Under the pieces are notes generated by a model, which was not told the origin of the DNA, made no database searches, and saw nothing but the letters and a program-made list of their open reading frames with translations. 64,000 nt of DNA, from positions 62,001-126,000 of the forward strand of contig NZ_PIPZ01000001.1 in NCBI RefSeq assembly GCF_003987045.1, read 5' to 3'. Source of the DNA: Pseudidiomarina marina (lineage in GTDB: Bacteria; Pseudomonadota; Gammaproteobacteria; Enterobacterales; Alteromonadaceae). This document shows, one piece after another, positions 1-10,131 of the stretch. Position 1 is the first letter of the stretch; each line of letters begins with the position of its first letter. The position numbers and the translations under genes were made by a program.

Positions 1-1584
1 ATCTTTTAGGAAGTGCATGGTCATCATAATCATGCGGGCAACCCAGAAGAAAATGATATCGAAACCAGTCACCAGTACATCGGTTGGATGGAACGTCTTC
101 AAATCATCCGTATTCTCTGGCCAGCCTAGAGTTGAGAATGTCCATAATGCCGATGAGAACCACGTATCGAGCACGTCGTCATCTTGACGAAGCGTGATGT
201 CGTCTAAATTATGTTTTGCTCGAACTTCGGCTTCATCGCGGCCGACATAGACATTACCTTGCTCATCATACCAAGCTGGAATGCGGTGTCCCCACCAGAG
301 CTGGCGAGAAATACACCAATCTTGAATGTCACGCATCCAAGAGAAATACATGTTCTCATACTGCTTGGGTACGAATTGAATCTCGCCATCTTCAACCGCT
401 TTGGTCGCAACTTCGGCTAAAGGTGCGACCCGTACATACCACTGGTCGGTTAGATACGGCTCAATTGGCACGCCACCGCGGTCGCCATACGGAACCTTAT
501 TCGTATGTTGCTCAGTTTTGTCGAGCAAGCCTTGCGCATCAAAATCAGCGACAATTTTCTTGCGTGCTTCGAAGCGCTCTAGACCTTGATAATCGGCAGG
601 AAGCGTACCATCGAAGCCATCAATGCTTGGCAGCTCTTCGCCTGTTGGGGTATACAAACCGGCTTGTACTCGGATATGTGCATGGTTGTCTAACACAGCA
701 ATCATTGGCAAATTATTACGTTTACCAATGTCATAATCATTGAAGTCATGAGCTGGAGTAATCTTCACACAACCGGTACCAAACTCTTGATCGACGTAAC
801 TATCGGCAATGATCGGAATTTTGCGTCCAACAATCGGTAGTTGTACGTGCTTACCGATAAGGGCTTGATACCGCTCGTCATCAGGGTGTACTGCCACACA
901 AACATCGCCAAGCATGGTTTCAGGGCGTGTCGTAGCAACGACCAAGTAGTTTTTGCCATCTGCAGTCGTTGCACCGTCAGCAAGAGGGTAGCGTAAATGC
1001 CAAATATGACCTTGTTGCTCTTTGTTCTCGACTTCCAGATCAGAAATAGCTGTTTGCAGTTTCGGATCCCAGTTCACCAAACGCTTACCGCGGTAAATTA
1101 GGTTTTCTTCGTGTAACCGAACGAACACTTCTTTCACAGCATTGGATAAACCATCGTCCATAGTGAAGCGTTCGCGATCCCAATCAACTGAATCGCCAAG
1201 GCGACGCATTTGTGAGGTGATGGTTCCGCCAGATTTCGCTTTCCAGTCCCAAATTTTTTCGATGAAGGCTTCGCGACCAAGCTCTTGACGGGTAACACCT
1301 TGAGCTGCAAGTTGGCGCTCAACAACCATCTGCGTCGCAATACCAGCATGATCGCTGCCTACTTGCCAAAGCGCATTGTAGCCGTCCATTCGCTTGTACC
1401 GCGTCAGCGTATCCATAATGGTGTGCTGAAACGCATGTCCCATGTGCAAGCTGCCAGTAACATTGGGCGGCGGAATCATAATGCAATATGAATCGCCGTG
1501 ACCTGACGGTTTGAAATAACCTTGCTCTTCCCAATTTTTGTAGAGCGCTTGCTCAATGGCTTGCGGGGAATACGTTTTATCCAT
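1..1584 (-). CDS. valS: Valine-tRNA ligase (N-terminal 528 residues, runs off window)
   Basis: Class I aminoacyl-tRNA synthetase that charges tRNA-Val with valine and edits mischarged threonine. The frame is open from the ATG at 1584 down to base 1, exactly 528 codons. The N-terminus reads [18 protein letters not shown] and the HIGH signature appears as HMGH at residues 47-50 after PPPNVTGSL. The last visible residues, [10 protein letters not shown], belong to the catalytic fold just before the KMSKS loop, so KMSKS, the anticodon-binding domain and the C-terminal coiled coil lie outside the window. The holC gene ends 18 bases upstream of the start, so valS is probably the last gene of a pepA-holC-valS operon, an order common in gammaproteobacteria. 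Confidence 0.97.
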   Translation of the reverse strand, partial: MDKTYSPQAIEQALYKNWEEQGYFKPSGHGDSYCIMIPPPNVTGSLHMGHAFQHTIMDTLTRYKRMDGYNALWQVGSDHAGIATQMVVERQLAAQGVTRQELGREAFIEKIWDWKAKSGGTITSQMRRLGDSVDWDRERFTMDDGLSNAVKEVFVRLHEENLIYRGKRLVNWDPKLQTAISDLEVENKEQQGHIWHLRYPLADGATTADGKNYLVVATTRPETMLGDVCVAVHPDDERYQALIGKHVQLPIVGRKIPIIADSYVDQEFGTGCVKITPAHDFNDYDIGKRNNLPMIAVLDNHAHIRVQAGLYTPTGEELPSIDGFDGTLPADYQGLERFEARKKIVADFDAQGLLDKTEQHTNKVPYGDRGGVPIEPYLTDQWYVRVAPLAEVATKAVEDGEIQFVPKQYENMYFSWMRDIQDWCISRQLWWGHRIPAWYDEQGNVYVGRDEAEVRAKHNLDDITLRQDDDVLDTWFSSALWTFSTLGWPENTDDLKTFHPTDVLVTGFDIIFFWVARMIMMTMHFLKD

Positions 1585-1602
1585 AGAAACCTTCACTTCG
1601 TT

Positions 1603-2058
1603 CTATTTGGTTGATGATTTTATCTGCTCAGATGCATTTACGGTTTGTAACTCAACACCTTGATGACGATAAGTCTTATATCTTTCTCGTGCTGCTTGAC
1701 GTTCGCTTTCTGCTGAGGGAACACGTTCTAAAATAAGTCGAGCGCCTTGCCAGTTTGGTATGTCAGCCATCAAATTAACGACCGCTGCTGTGCGTCGTTG
1801 CGGAACGTTAGCCTGCGGCCAACACAGCTCGACTGGCGCACCTTGCGCAGGACCTTCGCCCACGAGATTATGCGGCACAAAGGCATCTGCTGGCGCTTGC
1901 CATAATGCTTCATCTAGCTGCTCAGCAGTACTTTGGTCAGGGCACCAAACGCGCACACTGCGAAACTCGCGCCAGGCTTGCGCGATACGCTCGCAGAAGA
2001 ACTGTCGTTGTTGCTCTTCGTTGAGTCCATCGAGTACGTAAAAAATGCCCTGCGCCAT
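1603..2058 (-). CDS. holC: DNA polymerase III chi subunit
   Basis: Chi bridges the clamp loader (through psi) to single-stranded DNA-binding protein at the replication fork. The 151-aa product has the usual length for HolC (about 147 in E. coli). It starts MAQGIFYVLDG and carries the family pattern of an N-terminal beta-strand, a CERIAQAWREFRSVRVWC segment and a central PADAFVPHNLVGEG loop. It lies 12 bases after the pepA stop and 18 bases before valS on the same strand, which matches the conserved pepA-holC-valS order. The C-terminal 25 residues are polar and may be disordered. Confidence 0.93.
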   Translation of the reverse strand: MAQGIFYVLDGLNEEQQRQFFCERIAQAWREFRSVRVWCPDQSTAEQLDEALWQAPADAFVPHNLVGEGPAQGAPVELCWPQANVPQRRTAAVVNLMADIPNWQGARLILERVPSAESERQAARERYKTYRHQGVELQTVNASEQIKSSTK

Positions 2059-2070
2059 AATGTGCTCAGC

Positions 2071-3576
2071 TTAATCTTGCTCGCCAGAGGCGGTGCGGTT
2101 AATGATGAATTGCGTTAACAGAGCGACTGGTCGACCGGTTGCTCCTTTTTTGGCACCACTTCGCCACGCTGTGCCAGCGATGTCGAGATGGGCCCAATGA
2201 TATTTCTTCGTGAATCGAGATAGGAAGCAAGCAGCCGTAATTGTTCCGGCATCGCGTCCACCAAGATTTGCCATATCGGCAAATGGACTGTCGAGCGCTT
2301 CTTGATACTCATCCCATAACGGTAACCGCCATGCACGATCACCACTTTGTTCAGAGGCTGATAGCAATTCATGAGCAAGCGGGTTATGACTGCTCATTAA
2401 TCCGCTAGCATGATGTCCAAGAGCAATAATACAGGCTCCAGTCAAGGTGGCGATATCAACAACAGCTTCTGGTTCAAAGCGCTCAACGTAAGTCAGCGTA
2501 TCACATAACACGAGGCGACCCTCAGCGTCAGTGTTTAATACTTCAACCGTTTGGCCACTCATGGTAGTGAGTACATCACCTGGGCGATAAGCACGGCCAT
2601 CTGGCATATTTTCACAACCAGCGATGGCGCCAATTACATTTATCGGTAGTTGTAACTCTGCGATGGCTTGCATAGTACCTAATACGGCTGCGGCACCACC
2701 CATATCGTATTTCATTTCGTCCATATTGGCTGCAGGCTTTATGGAAATACCGCCAGCATCAAAGGTTAGCCCTTTACCGACTAATACAATCGGAGCGTGC
2801 TCTTTAGCGGCACCTTGATAGTGTATTAAGCTTAATACGGATTCGTTTTCAGAGCCGCGGCCAACAGCAAGGTACGCGTTCATACCAAGCTCAGCCATTT
2901 CTTGCTCGGTGACCGCCGTAAACGACATATTGTCATAGTTACTCGCCAACTCTTTACTGCGTTCAGCCAAATAGCGAGGTGTACAAATGTTGGGTGGCAT
3001 ATTAGCTACATCGCGACAAATCGACATCCCTTTAGCAACCGCTAACCCATGTGCAATCGCTTTTTCGCTGAGCGGGAGCTCGCGGCGAGTTGGTACGTTG
3101 AAAACTAGCTTGCGCAGAGGACGACGCGGCTCTTCTTTGCGGGTCTTCAACTGATTGAACGTATACAAACCACTTTGCGCCGCTTCCACGGCTTGGCGGA
3201 CTTTCCAGTAAGTATCGCGACCTTTAACGTGCAGCTCACTGAGAAAACAAACCGCTTCCATAGAACCTGTTTCGTTCAAAGTATGGATGGTTTTTTCTAT
3301 AATTTGTTTATACTGACGTTCATCGAGCTCGCGTTCCTTACCACAACCAACGAGCAGTACGCGCTCGCTAAATACATTAGGAACGTTGTGTAACAGTAGC
3401 ATTTGGCCTGATTTGCCTTCGAGATCGCCGCGGCGTAATAGGTTACTCAAGTAACCACCGCTCACTTTGTCGAGTTGCTCTGCTACACCGGATAGGCGGC
3501 GTGGTTCGTATACACCGACCACGACACAGGCAGAACGTTGTTTTTCAGGACTGCCGCTTTTTACGCTGAACTCCAT
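2071..3576 (-). CDS. pepA: Leucyl aminopeptidase, cytosol M17 family
   Basis: Hexameric two-metal aminopeptidase that removes N-terminal residues; in enteric bacteria PepA is also a DNA-binding accessory factor for plasmid resolution and carAB control. The 501-aa length is standard. The metal and catalytic motifs are intact: [16 protein letters not shown] (Lys near residue 268) and NTDAEGRL starting at residue 348. The N-terminal third is the less conserved regulatory/DNA-binding domain. The gene is divergent from lptF, with a 123-bp shared intergenic region, and heads the holC-valS run. I see no truncation or odd residues. Confidence 0.97.
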   Translation of the reverse strand: MEFSVKSGSPEKQRSACVVVGVYEPRRLSGVAEQLDKVSGGYLSNLLRRGDLEGKSGQMLLLHNVPNVFSERVLLVGCGKERELDERQYKQIIEKTIHTLNETGSMEAVCFLSELHVKGRDTYWKVRQAVEAAQSGLYTFNQLKTRKEEPRRPLRKLVFNVPTRRELPLSEKAIAHGLAVAKGMSICRDVANMPPNICTPRYLAERSKELASNYDNMSFTAVTEQEMAELGMNAYLAVGRGSENESVLSLIHYQGAAKEHAPIVLVGKGLTFDAGGISIKPAANMDEMKYDMGGAAAVLGTMQAIAELQLPINVIGAIAGCENMPDGRAYRPGDVLTTMSGQTVEVLNTDAEGRLVLCDTLTYVERFEPEAVVDIATLTGACIIALGHHASGLMSSHNPLAHELLSASEQSGDRAWRLPLWDEYQEALDSPFADMANLGGRDAGTITAACFLSRFTKKYHWAHLDIAGTAWRSGAKKGATGRPVALLTQFIINRTASGEQD

Positions 3577-3597
3577 ATGTGCTCCCGTTTGCTGCGG

Positions 3598-3626
3598 TTG
3601 ACAGTAGATCGCTGTCGTAGAATAAT
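3598..3626 (+). promoter_or_regulatory. Candidate sigma-70 promoter for lptFG
   Basis: TTGACA at 3598-3603 is followed after 17 bases by AATAAT at 3621-3626, which would start transcription about 70 bases before lptF. An adjacent imperfect operator-like inverted repeat, CTTGT-N7-ACAAG, lies at 3628-3644. The divergent pepA promoter must be in the same 123 bp, but I could not identify it with confidence. Confidence 0.5.
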
Positions 3627-3699
3627 TCTTGTGAAAATGACAAGTTTACTTAAAATTCGCAGCATTTCCAGTAAAAAGCAATGTTAAGAGTGGGTTTCA

Positions 3700-4806
3700 G
3701 TGCGCATATTTCGCTATTTAATACGTGAAACATTCAAGTCTCAAATCGCCGTATTGGTGGTGTTGATGACGATATTTGTAAGTCAGAAGTTTGTTCGCGT
3801 ATTGGCTGATGCATCAGCGGGTGAAATTCCAAGCAATATTGTGATCCAGCTACTTGGTCTGAATCTTCCTGCGCTTGCTGCATTAATCCTTCCGCTAAGT
3901 CTTTTTCTTGGCATCCTGTTAGCTCATGGTCGCATTTATGCAGATAATGAAATGACCGTTTTGCATGCTTGCGGTGTCAGTGAGTGGTATGTCACCCGAG
4001 TAACACTCGTGCTCTCCATTGTGTTGGCTATTATCACGGCAACATTGACACTTTATTTAGTACCATGGTCACTAGAACAAGAACGTGTCGTGGAAGAAAA
4101 AGCGAGAAGTGAAAGTGGGCTTAGCGTGATTATGCCTGGACGCTTTCAACAAGCCAGTAACCAAAAAGCGGTGATTTATGTTCAAGGTCTCAACGAAAAT
4201 GGCGACCTTGACGAAGTCTTTGTAGCACAGTCATTGCGTGACGAAGATGACCAAGTAATAGGTGGAAGTGTCGTTATGGCAGATCGCGGCAGTGTTATTG
4301 CCGCCGACACAGGCGCGCAAACCTTGGTTTTGAACAATGGTATGCGTTACGCGCAAAGTTTTATTGAAGGTGAATTCCAAATTATGCAGTTTGACGATTA
4401 TCAACTGCAGATTAAAGAACAAGAAGGCTCAGAATATATTCGCAAATTAGAGGCTTACAGTACCCTCGAGCTTATGCGTGAGCAGGATGCTGAAGCTCAG
4501 GCTGAGCTGCAATGGCGTATTGCAATACCGCTAGCAATGCCTCTTTTAACACTCATTGCGGTGCCGCTGAGCCGTGTTAATCCGCGTCAGGCCAAGTTTG
4601 CACGAATGGCACCTGCGTTGCTGATTTATCTTGGCTACTTTTTGACGTTAATGGCGGCGCGTTCAGCCGTTGCCGATGAGGCAATTCATCCAGCTATCGG
4701 TTTGTGGTGGATTCATATTTTACTGCTTATTTGCGGAATAATACTTATCGGCAAAGGTCGGCCTTGGGGGCTCAAAGCAATGGCTAAGCTGAAGAGGTCA
4801 CGTTAA
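3700..4806 (+). CDS. lptF: LPS export permease LptF
   Basis: Inner-membrane half of the LptB2FG ABC transporter that extracts lipopolysaccharide and feeds it to LptC and the periplasmic bridge. The 368-aa protein begins MRIFRYLIRETFKSQ, the YjgP/YjgQ family start, and has the family layout: three hydrophobic segments in the first ~130 residues, a periplasmic beta-jellyroll-like stretch (~135-260) and three C-terminal membrane segments. The start is GTG; no ATG is better placed. Its stop overlaps the lptG start by one base (TAATG), so the two are translationally coupled. Confidence 0.96.
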   Translation: MRIFRYLIRETFKSQIAVLVVLMTIFVSQKFVRVLADASAGEIPSNIVIQLLGLNLPALAALILPLSLFLGILLAHGRIYADNEMTVLHACGVSEWYVTRVTLVLSIVLAIITATLTLYLVPWSLEQERVVEEKARSESGLSVIMPGRFQQASNQKAVIYVQGLNENGDLDEVFVAQSLRDEDDQVIGGSVVMADRGSVIAADTGAQTLVLNNGMRYAQSFIEGEFQIMQFDDYQLQIKEQEGSEYIRKLEAYSTLELMREQDAEAQAELQWRIAIPLAMPLLTLIAVPLSRVNPRQAKFARMAPALLIYLGYFLTLMAARSAVADEAIHPAIGLWWIHILLLICGIILIGKGRPWGLKAMAKLKRSR

Positions 4807-5876
4807 TGTTTTCTATCCTTGATCGCTACATTGCACGTTCTGTACTCGTTACCTCGTTACTGAGTTTGGCGGTACTGAGTGGATTATCAAGTCTGATCCG
4901 TTTTGTGGAACAGCTAAAGTCAGTGGGTAAAGGCACCTATTCGGTAGCCGATGCCGGATTATTTGTGCTGTACAGTTTACCCCGAGATATTGAAGTGTTT
5001 TTCCCAATGGCTGCTCTTTTAGGTGGCTTGATTGGGATGGGAATGCTAGCGAGCAATTCAGAGCTTGTTGTTATGCTCGCGGCCGGTCGCTCGAGATTGA
5101 ATATTGTCGGTTCAGTGATGAAGGCTGCAGTAATTATGATGCTAGCTGTTATGGCGATGGGCGAGTGGATTGCGCCCGAGCTCGAATCTCACGGTCGCGA
5201 ACTTCGCGCCCGTGCAATATCAGGTGGCAGTCTAATTTCTGCACAGCAAGGGATTTGGGCACGAGATGGGCTTAGTTTTGTCAATATAGGTGAAGTGGAA
5301 AACACGGGTCGGCTTCGTGACGTCACTATTTATAACTTTGACCAAAATAACGAACTTGAGTCGATAACCCAAGGCCGATCAGCCACCTATGCTGCCGATC
5401 AATGGCGCCTTATGGAAGTGACCAAAACCCAATACACACTTGATCGAATTATTCAGTCTTCGCAACCAACGTTTATGTGGCAATCATCCTTGACCCCAGA
5501 CAAGCTTGGCGTTGTAACGGTAAAACCTGAATCACTTTCAATTCGGGGGTTATTGGATTATCTCGATTATTTAGAAAGTAATCGTCAGGCTGCCGATCGC
5601 TACGAGTTAGCACTTTGGCGAAAATTATTGGCGCCAATGACCGTTGCTGTGATGTTGCTTGTAGCGTTGTCATTTATCTTTGGGCCGTTACGCTCAACAA
5701 CCATGGGCGCTCGTATTTTACTGGGTGTTATCACTGGCTTCGGTTTCCATGTTAGCAACGAAATATTTGGTCCGATGGCTCAGGTGTATCAGCTACCGCC
5801 AGTTTTAGGAGCGTTGTTGCCAAGCTTGATATTTGCGGGATGGGCACTTTGGATGATGGGGCGCCGCGGAAGTTAG
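4806..5876 (+). CDS. lptG: LPS export permease LptG
   Basis: Partner of LptF in the LptB2FG lipopolysaccharide extractor. The 356-aa protein starts MFSILDRYIARSVL and repeats the family topology of three transmembrane helices, a periplasmic domain (~130-265) and three more helices ending in LIFAGWALWMMGRR. It is coupled to lptF by a one-base overlap. Its stop codon lies inside a perfect GC-rich hairpin (5862-5884). LptB is not in this window. Confidence 0.96.
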   Translation: MFSILDRYIARSVLVTSLLSLAVLSGLSSLIRFVEQLKSVGKGTYSVADAGLFVLYSLPRDIEVFFPMAALLGGLIGMGMLASNSELVVMLAAGRSRLNIVGSVMKAAVIMMLAVMAMGEWIAPELESHGRELRARAISGGSLISAQQGIWARDGLSFVNIGEVENTGRLRDVTIYNFDQNNELESITQGRSATYAADQWRLMEVTKTQYTLDRIIQSSQPTFMWQSSLTPDKLGVVTVKPESLSIRGLLDYLDYLESNRQAADRYELALWRKLLAPMTVAVMLLVALSFIFGPLRSTTMGARILLGVITGFGFHVSNEIFGPMAQVYQLPPVLGALLPSLIFAGWALWMMGRRGS

Positions 5877-5884
5877 CCGCGGCG
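5862..5884 (+). terminator. Perfect GC hairpin across the lptG stop codon
   Basis: CGCCGCGG at 5862-5869 pairs perfectly with CCGCGGCG at 5877-5884 around a 7-base loop that contains the TAG stop of lptG. There is no U tract, so it may be a 3'-end stabiliser or a bidirectional barrier between the convergent lptG and RDD genes rather than a classical terminator. Confidence 0.45.
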
Positions 5885-5892
5885 TGAGAACC

Positions 5893-6435
5893 TTACAACT
5901 CTTTCCAATAATACAGTTGATTGGCTTCTTTTGAGAGGGTTACGAGCTCGGTTCCAGCGGCATAGTCATGCCATGCTCGACGATTTTTAAAATCAACTAA
6001 AACCCATAAATTTCCAAGCCCGAATGCACATGTTAGAACGCGAATCAGTGCCTGTTTTTTCGTTAATCGGTGGCCATTACGTTGTTGTACTTTGAGTCGC
6101 CAAGCACGCATGCCAATTGTTTGTCCGCTACGCCACCAAAACCAACCAAAAAATAATCCCAGCACGGTTATTAAATAGATACCGTAAAGGGGCGTTTGAT
6201 TGAGCCAATCTGCGGCGGTGAACGATTCAGTCAGTTCAATAATACCCATCTTACTTAATATGGCAGGTAGCAACATGGCAATGCCCGAGGCGAGCATTAA
6301 AATTGCAACGGCAACAAGTAAGTCATAAACCATGGCGGCTATGCGCCGAAGAAATCCAGCGCTGGGGAAACTCGCATGAATTTGAGCGGTGGTTCGAGGA
6401 GCTTGTTGATTTAAATCTTCGGGTTGGTCGGTCAT
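5893..6435 (-). CDS. RDD family membrane protein
   Basis: The 180-aa protein has the RDD layout: a FLRRIAAMVYDLLV segment containing the Arg and Asp of the first membrane helix (residues ~29-42), a second helix around ITVLGLFFGWFWW (~95-108), and the conserved GQTIGMRAWRLKVQ stretch after it. The family is found widely next to lptG in gammaproteobacteria; its molecular role is not established, though some members are linked to ion exchange. It is convergent with lptG. The first ~25 residues are polar, consistent with a cytosolic tail. Confidence 0.85.
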   Translation of the reverse strand: MTDQPEDLNQQAPRTTAQIHASFPSAGFLRRIAAMVYDLLVAVAILMLASGIAMLLPAILSKMGIIELTESFTAADWLNQTPLYGIYLITVLGLFFGWFWWRSGQTIGMRAWRLKVQQRNGHRLTKKQALIRVLTCAFGLGNLWVLVDFKNRRAWHDYAAGTELVTLSKEANQLYYWKEL

Positions 6436-6561
6436 GGCTGTGTATTGGCCTCTCTGCTCATTTGATGGCAGCTATCTTAACCAAAACTTACCGTGGAACA
6501 CTAATTTTTAAATGAATATGGTTATGAAATAATCGAACGAACAAATGTTCACTAAAATGTC

Positions 6562-6589
6562 TTGATTGACGGTAATGGTTCAGTATAAT
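6562..6589 (+). promoter_or_regulatory. Sigma-70 promoter for tRNA-Leu
   Basis: TTGATT at 6562-6567 and a consensus TATAAT at 6584-6589 are separated by 16 bases. The expected start is near 6596, about 40 bases before the mature tRNA. A GC-rich discriminator (GCGC) follows the -10 box, as in stringently controlled stable-RNA promoters. Confidence 0.7.
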
Positions 6590-6634
6590 GCGCACCATGC
6601 TTCAGCTAGCCAAGCTAGCGCAAAAGTCCCCAGT

Positions 6635-6721
6635 GCCTGGGTGGCGAAATTGGTAGACGCAGCGGATTCAAAATCCGCCGGGATAAAACCCGTGTCGGTT
6701 CGAGTCCGACCCTAGGCACCA
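6635..6721 (+). tRNA. tRNA-Leu (anticodon CAA)
   Basis: An 87-nt cloverleaf with acceptor stem GCCTGGG paired to CCTAGGC (one G-U), discriminator A and encoded CCA. The anticodon stem GCGGA/TCCGC holds the loop TTCAAAA, giving CAA, which reads UUG. A long variable arm (GGGATAAAACCC) is typical of tRNA-Leu, and the T-loop is GGTTCGAGTCC-like. A heptamer-repeat element begins 12 bases after the CCA end. Confidence 0.97.
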
Positions 6722-6732
6722 CTTCCTAAAGA

Positions 6733-6957
6733 CGTTATTCGTTATTCGTTACTGGTTATTCGAAAAGACAAGTGCAAAAGCGTGTTTCGTTGTTCGTGCG
6801 CTACGCTCTTCGTCCGCTTCGCTGTTCGGTACTTCAACAACAATCTTGTTTCGGAATTTCTTTTGCTGCAAGGAACTTGCGTTCTTTGGCTTTAGTCTAA
6901 TCTTTAACGAATAACGAATAACGAATAACGAATAACGAATAACGAATAACGAATAAC
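6733..6957. repeat. Heptamer-repeat element, copy 1
   Basis: A 30-base left arm (6733-6762) made of GTTATTC/GTTACTG-type heptamers is followed by about 140 bases of unrelated spacer and then a right array with seven perfect tandem AACGAAT units (6906-6954). The left arm and right array are reverse complements, so transcript or single-stranded DNA could fold into a long hairpin. The spacer includes an AAAAGCGT block shared with the other two copies (20877-21024, 41512-41688). No protein-coding evidence: the frame across it only encodes low-complexity SLFVIRY repeats. The rest of the 6722-7013 interval holds nothing else I recognise. Confidence 0.9.
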
Positions 6958-7013
6958 CTGTTATGCTTAGGTTATTCATTCAATGCAAGAACGCATTGCT
7001 AATATGAGAAATT

Positions 7014-9371
7014 ATGACAATTAAAGAAAAAGATACCCCCGAATACGAAGTAGAAATTCCCTCGCGCGAGCAGCTCCTAGACGCTGTGAAAGCTCGTCTC
7101 AAGCCCATGCAATTTGAAGAACTTGTCGAACAATTTCAGCTCAGTGACGAACGTCAACAGGTAGGCTTAAAACGCAGGCTACGGGCTATGGAGCGTGATG
7201 GGCAATTAATTTATACCAAAGCTAACGCCTATGGTTTGCCAGACCGAATGAATTTGATAAAAGGTCGGATTATTGGCCACCGCGATGGCTTTGCGTTTTG
7301 TCGTCCGGATGAGGGTGGGGCTGATTTATTCATTCCTCATCATCAAATGTACAACGTTTTGCACGGCGATAAAGTGTTGGTGCAGCAGCAAGGTACCGAT
7401 AGTAAAGGCCGTGTTGAAGGGCGTGTGGTGCGGGTTATCGAACCTCGCCAAGGCGACATTGTCGGACGCTATTTTGTCGAGCATAACATTGGCATGGTTG
7501 TACCGGATGATAGCCGCATTAACCAAGACATTCTTATTCCAGAAGGTCAGGCAGCCGGAGCACGGCATGGGCAAATTGTGGTGGTTGAAATTACCCAACG
7601 ACCGACTCGACGTAGTAGTCCGCTCGGTACGATCACAAAGGTGCTTGGTGAACACATGGCACCCGGCATGGAAATTGAAATTGCCATTCGCGAACATGAT
7701 ATTCCAAACACGTGGTCTGCTGGCGTTGAGCAAGAGCTCGCTCGGTTTGGTGAGACGATTCCAGCAGAAGCTTATGAAGGGCGAATCGATTTACGCGAGT
7801 TGCCGTTAATTACCATAGACGGTGATGATTCTCGTGACTTTGATGATGCAGTGTGTGCCGAGCCTAATGGCGACGGCTGGCGCTTATGGGTGGCGATTGC
7901 TGACGTGAGCTACTATGTGCGTCCCAACACGGCATTAGATAAAGATGCTTTTGAGCGCGGAAACTCGGTTTATTTCCCGAACTTTGTTGTTCCCATGTTA
8001 CCGGAAAAACTTTCCAATGGATTGTGTTCATTAAATCCAGATGTTGACCGGCTTTGCATGGTCGCTGAAATGGAAATTAATGCGCGGGGTAAACTACAAA
8101 AATCGAAGTTTTATCCGGCAGTAATGAATTCACATGCGCGACTAACTTATACCAAAGTTGCTGCAATTCTCGATGGTGATCCGAAGTTACGTGCTGAATA
8201 TGATCATGTGATGACGAATATCGACCATCTACACGGATTGTTTAAAGTGCTTAAAAAAGCACGCCAACAGCGCGCTGCAATTGAATTTGAAACATTAGAA
8301 ACGCGTTTTATCTTCAATGCTCAACGGAAAATTGAATCAATTGAGCCAGTGCGTCGAAATGTTGCTCACACCATTATTGAAGAATGTATGATTATGGCGA
8401 ATGTCGCCACGGCTCGACTGATAGAAGGGCATGAAGAGGCTGGCGCGCTGTTCCGTGTGCATGAGCCACCATCAACTGAGCGCTTAAGTGCATTTCGAAG
8501 TTTCTTAGCAGAGCTAGGAATAACCATGAAAGGGTCAGATGATCCGAGTTCACGCGACTACACCGAAGTTTTACAACAGGTGGCTGAACGTCCTGATGCT
8601 GAATTGATTCAAACGATGTTACTTCGCTCGATGCAGCAAGCGGTGTATAGCCCGGATAATGCAGGACATTTTGGATTAGCGCTTGATGAGTATGCGCACT
8701 TTACTTCGCCCATCCGTCGTTACCCAGATTTAATTTTGCATCGAGCAATTAAGGCGCTGTTGAAGAAACAACAAGGGCCCAGTCCGGCGCTAGAGGGCGC
8801 TTGGATGTATCCGGATGAACAACTTGATGAACTTGGAGCGCACTGTTCAATGACTGAACGTCGCGCCGATGATGCAACGCGTCAAGTTGATGAATGGCTC
8901 AAATGTGAATACATGCAAGACCATATTGGCTCTGAGTTTGGTGGTGTGATTGCCGCGGTGACTAATTTTGGCTTGTTTGTGCGTATTGATGACATGCAAA
9001 TTGATGGTTTAGTGCATATCAGTAACCTTTCCAACGACTATTATCAATTTGACGGCGAAAAGCAGATGCTCATTGGTGAAAATAGTCGAATTGTTTATCG
9101 GTTAGGTGATAAAGTCCGCATCCGTGTCAAATCGGTTAATTTGGATGAACGTAAAATCGATTTAGACTTGTTGTCAGCGGAAAGCCCGATGGGTAAAAAT
9201 CGCATGCCGGAAGGGCACCATCCGAGTACGCGTGGCGAGCGCAACAAGCCTTCTGCTACTAGTAAGAAGCAGAAAAAACAAGCGACTAAAGCGCGAATCA
9301 AATCGAAGCGAAAAGCGACCGAAGCGACGCGAAAAGGTAAGAAGCCAAAAAACAAAAAAGTAAGAAAGTGA
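7014..9371 (+). CDS. rnr: Ribonuclease R
   Basis: Processive 3'-to-5' exoribonuclease that degrades structured RNA and takes part in rRNA and tmRNA-linked quality control. The 785-aa protein shows an N-terminal helix-turn-helix-like region (~20-80), cold-shock domains (~85-235), the RNB catalytic domain with its acidic cluster [11 protein letters not shown] near residues 269-279, an S1 domain (~640-725, [18 protein letters not shown]) and a Lys/Arg-rich C-terminal tail (~735-785) typical of RNase R rather than RNase II. It starts at ATG 7014 and is followed after 13 bases by rlmB, its usual partner. Confidence 0.97.
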   Translation: MTIKEKDTPEYEVEIPSREQLLDAVKARLKPMQFEELVEQFQLSDERQQVGLKRRLRAMERDGQLIYTKANAYGLPDRMNLIKGRIIGHRDGFAFCRPDEGGADLFIPHHQMYNVLHGDKVLVQQQGTDSKGRVEGRVVRVIEPRQGDIVGRYFVEHNIGMVVPDDSRINQDILIPEGQAAGARHGQIVVVEITQRPTRRSSPLGTITKVLGEHMAPGMEIEIAIREHDIPNTWSAGVEQELARFGETIPAEAYEGRIDLRELPLITIDGDDSRDFDDAVCAEPNGDGWRLWVAIADVSYYVRPNTALDKDAFERGNSVYFPNFVVPMLPEKLSNGLCSLNPDVDRLCMVAEMEINARGKLQKSKFYPAVMNSHARLTYTKVAAILDGDPKLRAEYDHVMTNIDHLHGLFKVLKKARQQRAAIEFETLETRFIFNAQRKIESIEPVRRNVAHTIIEECMIMANVATARLIEGHEEAGALFRVHEPPSTERLSAFRSFLAELGITMKGSDDPSSRDYTEVLQQVAERPDAELIQTMLLRSMQQAVYSPDNAGHFGLALDEYAHFTSPIRRYPDLILHRAIKALLKKQQGPSPALEGAWMYPDEQLDELGAHCSMTERRADDATRQVDEWLKCEYMQDHIGSEFGGVIAAVTNFGLFVRIDDMQIDGLVHISNLSNDYYQFDGEKQMLIGENSRIVYRLGDKVRIRVKSVNLDERKIDLDLLSAESPMGKNRMPEGHHPSTRGERNKPSATSKKQKKQATKARIKSKRKATEATRKGKKPKNKKVRK

Positions 9372-9384
9372 GTCAATAATTATC

Positions 9385-10131
9385 ATGAGTAAAAAAGTCA
9401 CCATATTTGGCATGCATTCGGTGCGCGCTTTGTTAGAGCAGCACCCAGAGCGTTTGGTCGAAGTATTTGCCACCCGAGAGCGTCAAGATAAACCGTTACA
9501 GTTATTAGTCAGCCAAGCTCAGCGATTAGGTTTACGCGTCCAATTTGTGCCAAAGGCGACGCTCGATAAAAAAACCGAAGGTGGTAATCACCAAGGAATC
9601 GCCATTACTGCGCTTGAAGCACCGCAGTTAACCGAGAATGATTTGGATAGCCTATGTGACAAAGCCGGCAAACGCGCGCTGTTCCTAGTTCTCGATGGTG
9701 TGACTGATCCGCATAATTTAGGTGCTTGCTTACGCACTGCCGACGCCTCTGGGGTTACTGCCGTGATTGTTCCAAAAGACAAATCGGCATCGATTACACC
9801 AGTGGTCCGCAAGGTGGCAAGTGGTGCGGCCGAAACCGTACCGTTTGTCCAGGTAACGAATTTGGCGCGTACTTTACGACAGTTGCAAGATAAGCAAGTG
9901 TGGGTGATTGGTACGGCTGGTGAAGCTACACAAGAACTCTATGCTGTCGACCTTAAAGGGCCTGTCGCTATTGTAATGGGTGCAGAGGGTGACGGCATGC
10001 GCAGGTTGACGCGGGAAACCTGTGATGAGCTCATTAAAATCCCATTATTAGGCACCGTCAGTAGCTTAAATGTGTCTGTCGCTACCGGTGTTTGCTTGTA
10101 TGAGGCGGTGAGGCAACGTCATGGCAATTAA
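9385..10131 (+). CDS. rlmB: 23S rRNA (guanosine-2251-2'-O)-methyltransferase
   Basis: SPOUT-fold enzyme that methylates the ribose of G2251 in the peptidyl-transferase loop of 23S rRNA using S-adenosylmethionine. The 248-aa protein has the substrate-binding N-domain (1-75) and the knotted C-domain with motifs [19 protein letters not shown] (~109-127), [12 protein letters not shown] (~197-208) and SLNVSVATG near the C-terminus. It lies 13 bases after rnr, the conserved gammaproteobacterial order, and its end overlaps the next frame by 11 bases. Confidence 0.96.
   Translation: MSKKVTIFGMHSVRALLEQHPERLVEVFATRERQDKPLQLLVSQAQRLGLRVQFVPKATLDKKTEGGNHQGIAITALEAPQLTENDLDSLCDKAGKRALFLVLDGVTDPHNLGACLRTADASGVTAVIVPKDKSASITPVVRKVASGAAETVPFVQVTNLARTLRQLQDKQVWVIGTAGEATQELYAVDLKGPVAIVMGAEGDGMRRLTRETCDELIKIPLLGTVSSLNVSVATGVCLYEAVRQRHGN

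Noticed and set aside
216-743. 175-aa plus-strand frame antisense to valS
   Set aside because: It is a shadow of the valS coding sequence with no start signal or recognisable domain.
6906-6954. CRISPR-like array
   Set aside because: Units are only 7 bases and touch each other with no unique spacers; no cas gene is present.
6749-6979. Minus-strand frame with SLFVIRY repeats across heptamer element 1
   Set aside because: It is only a translation of the heptamer array, has no ribosome-binding site and no homology; similar frames arise wherever TTCGTTA repeats occur.
9174-9473. Minus-strand frame at the end of rnr
   Set aside because: It arises from the Lys-rich RNase R tail read on the other strand.
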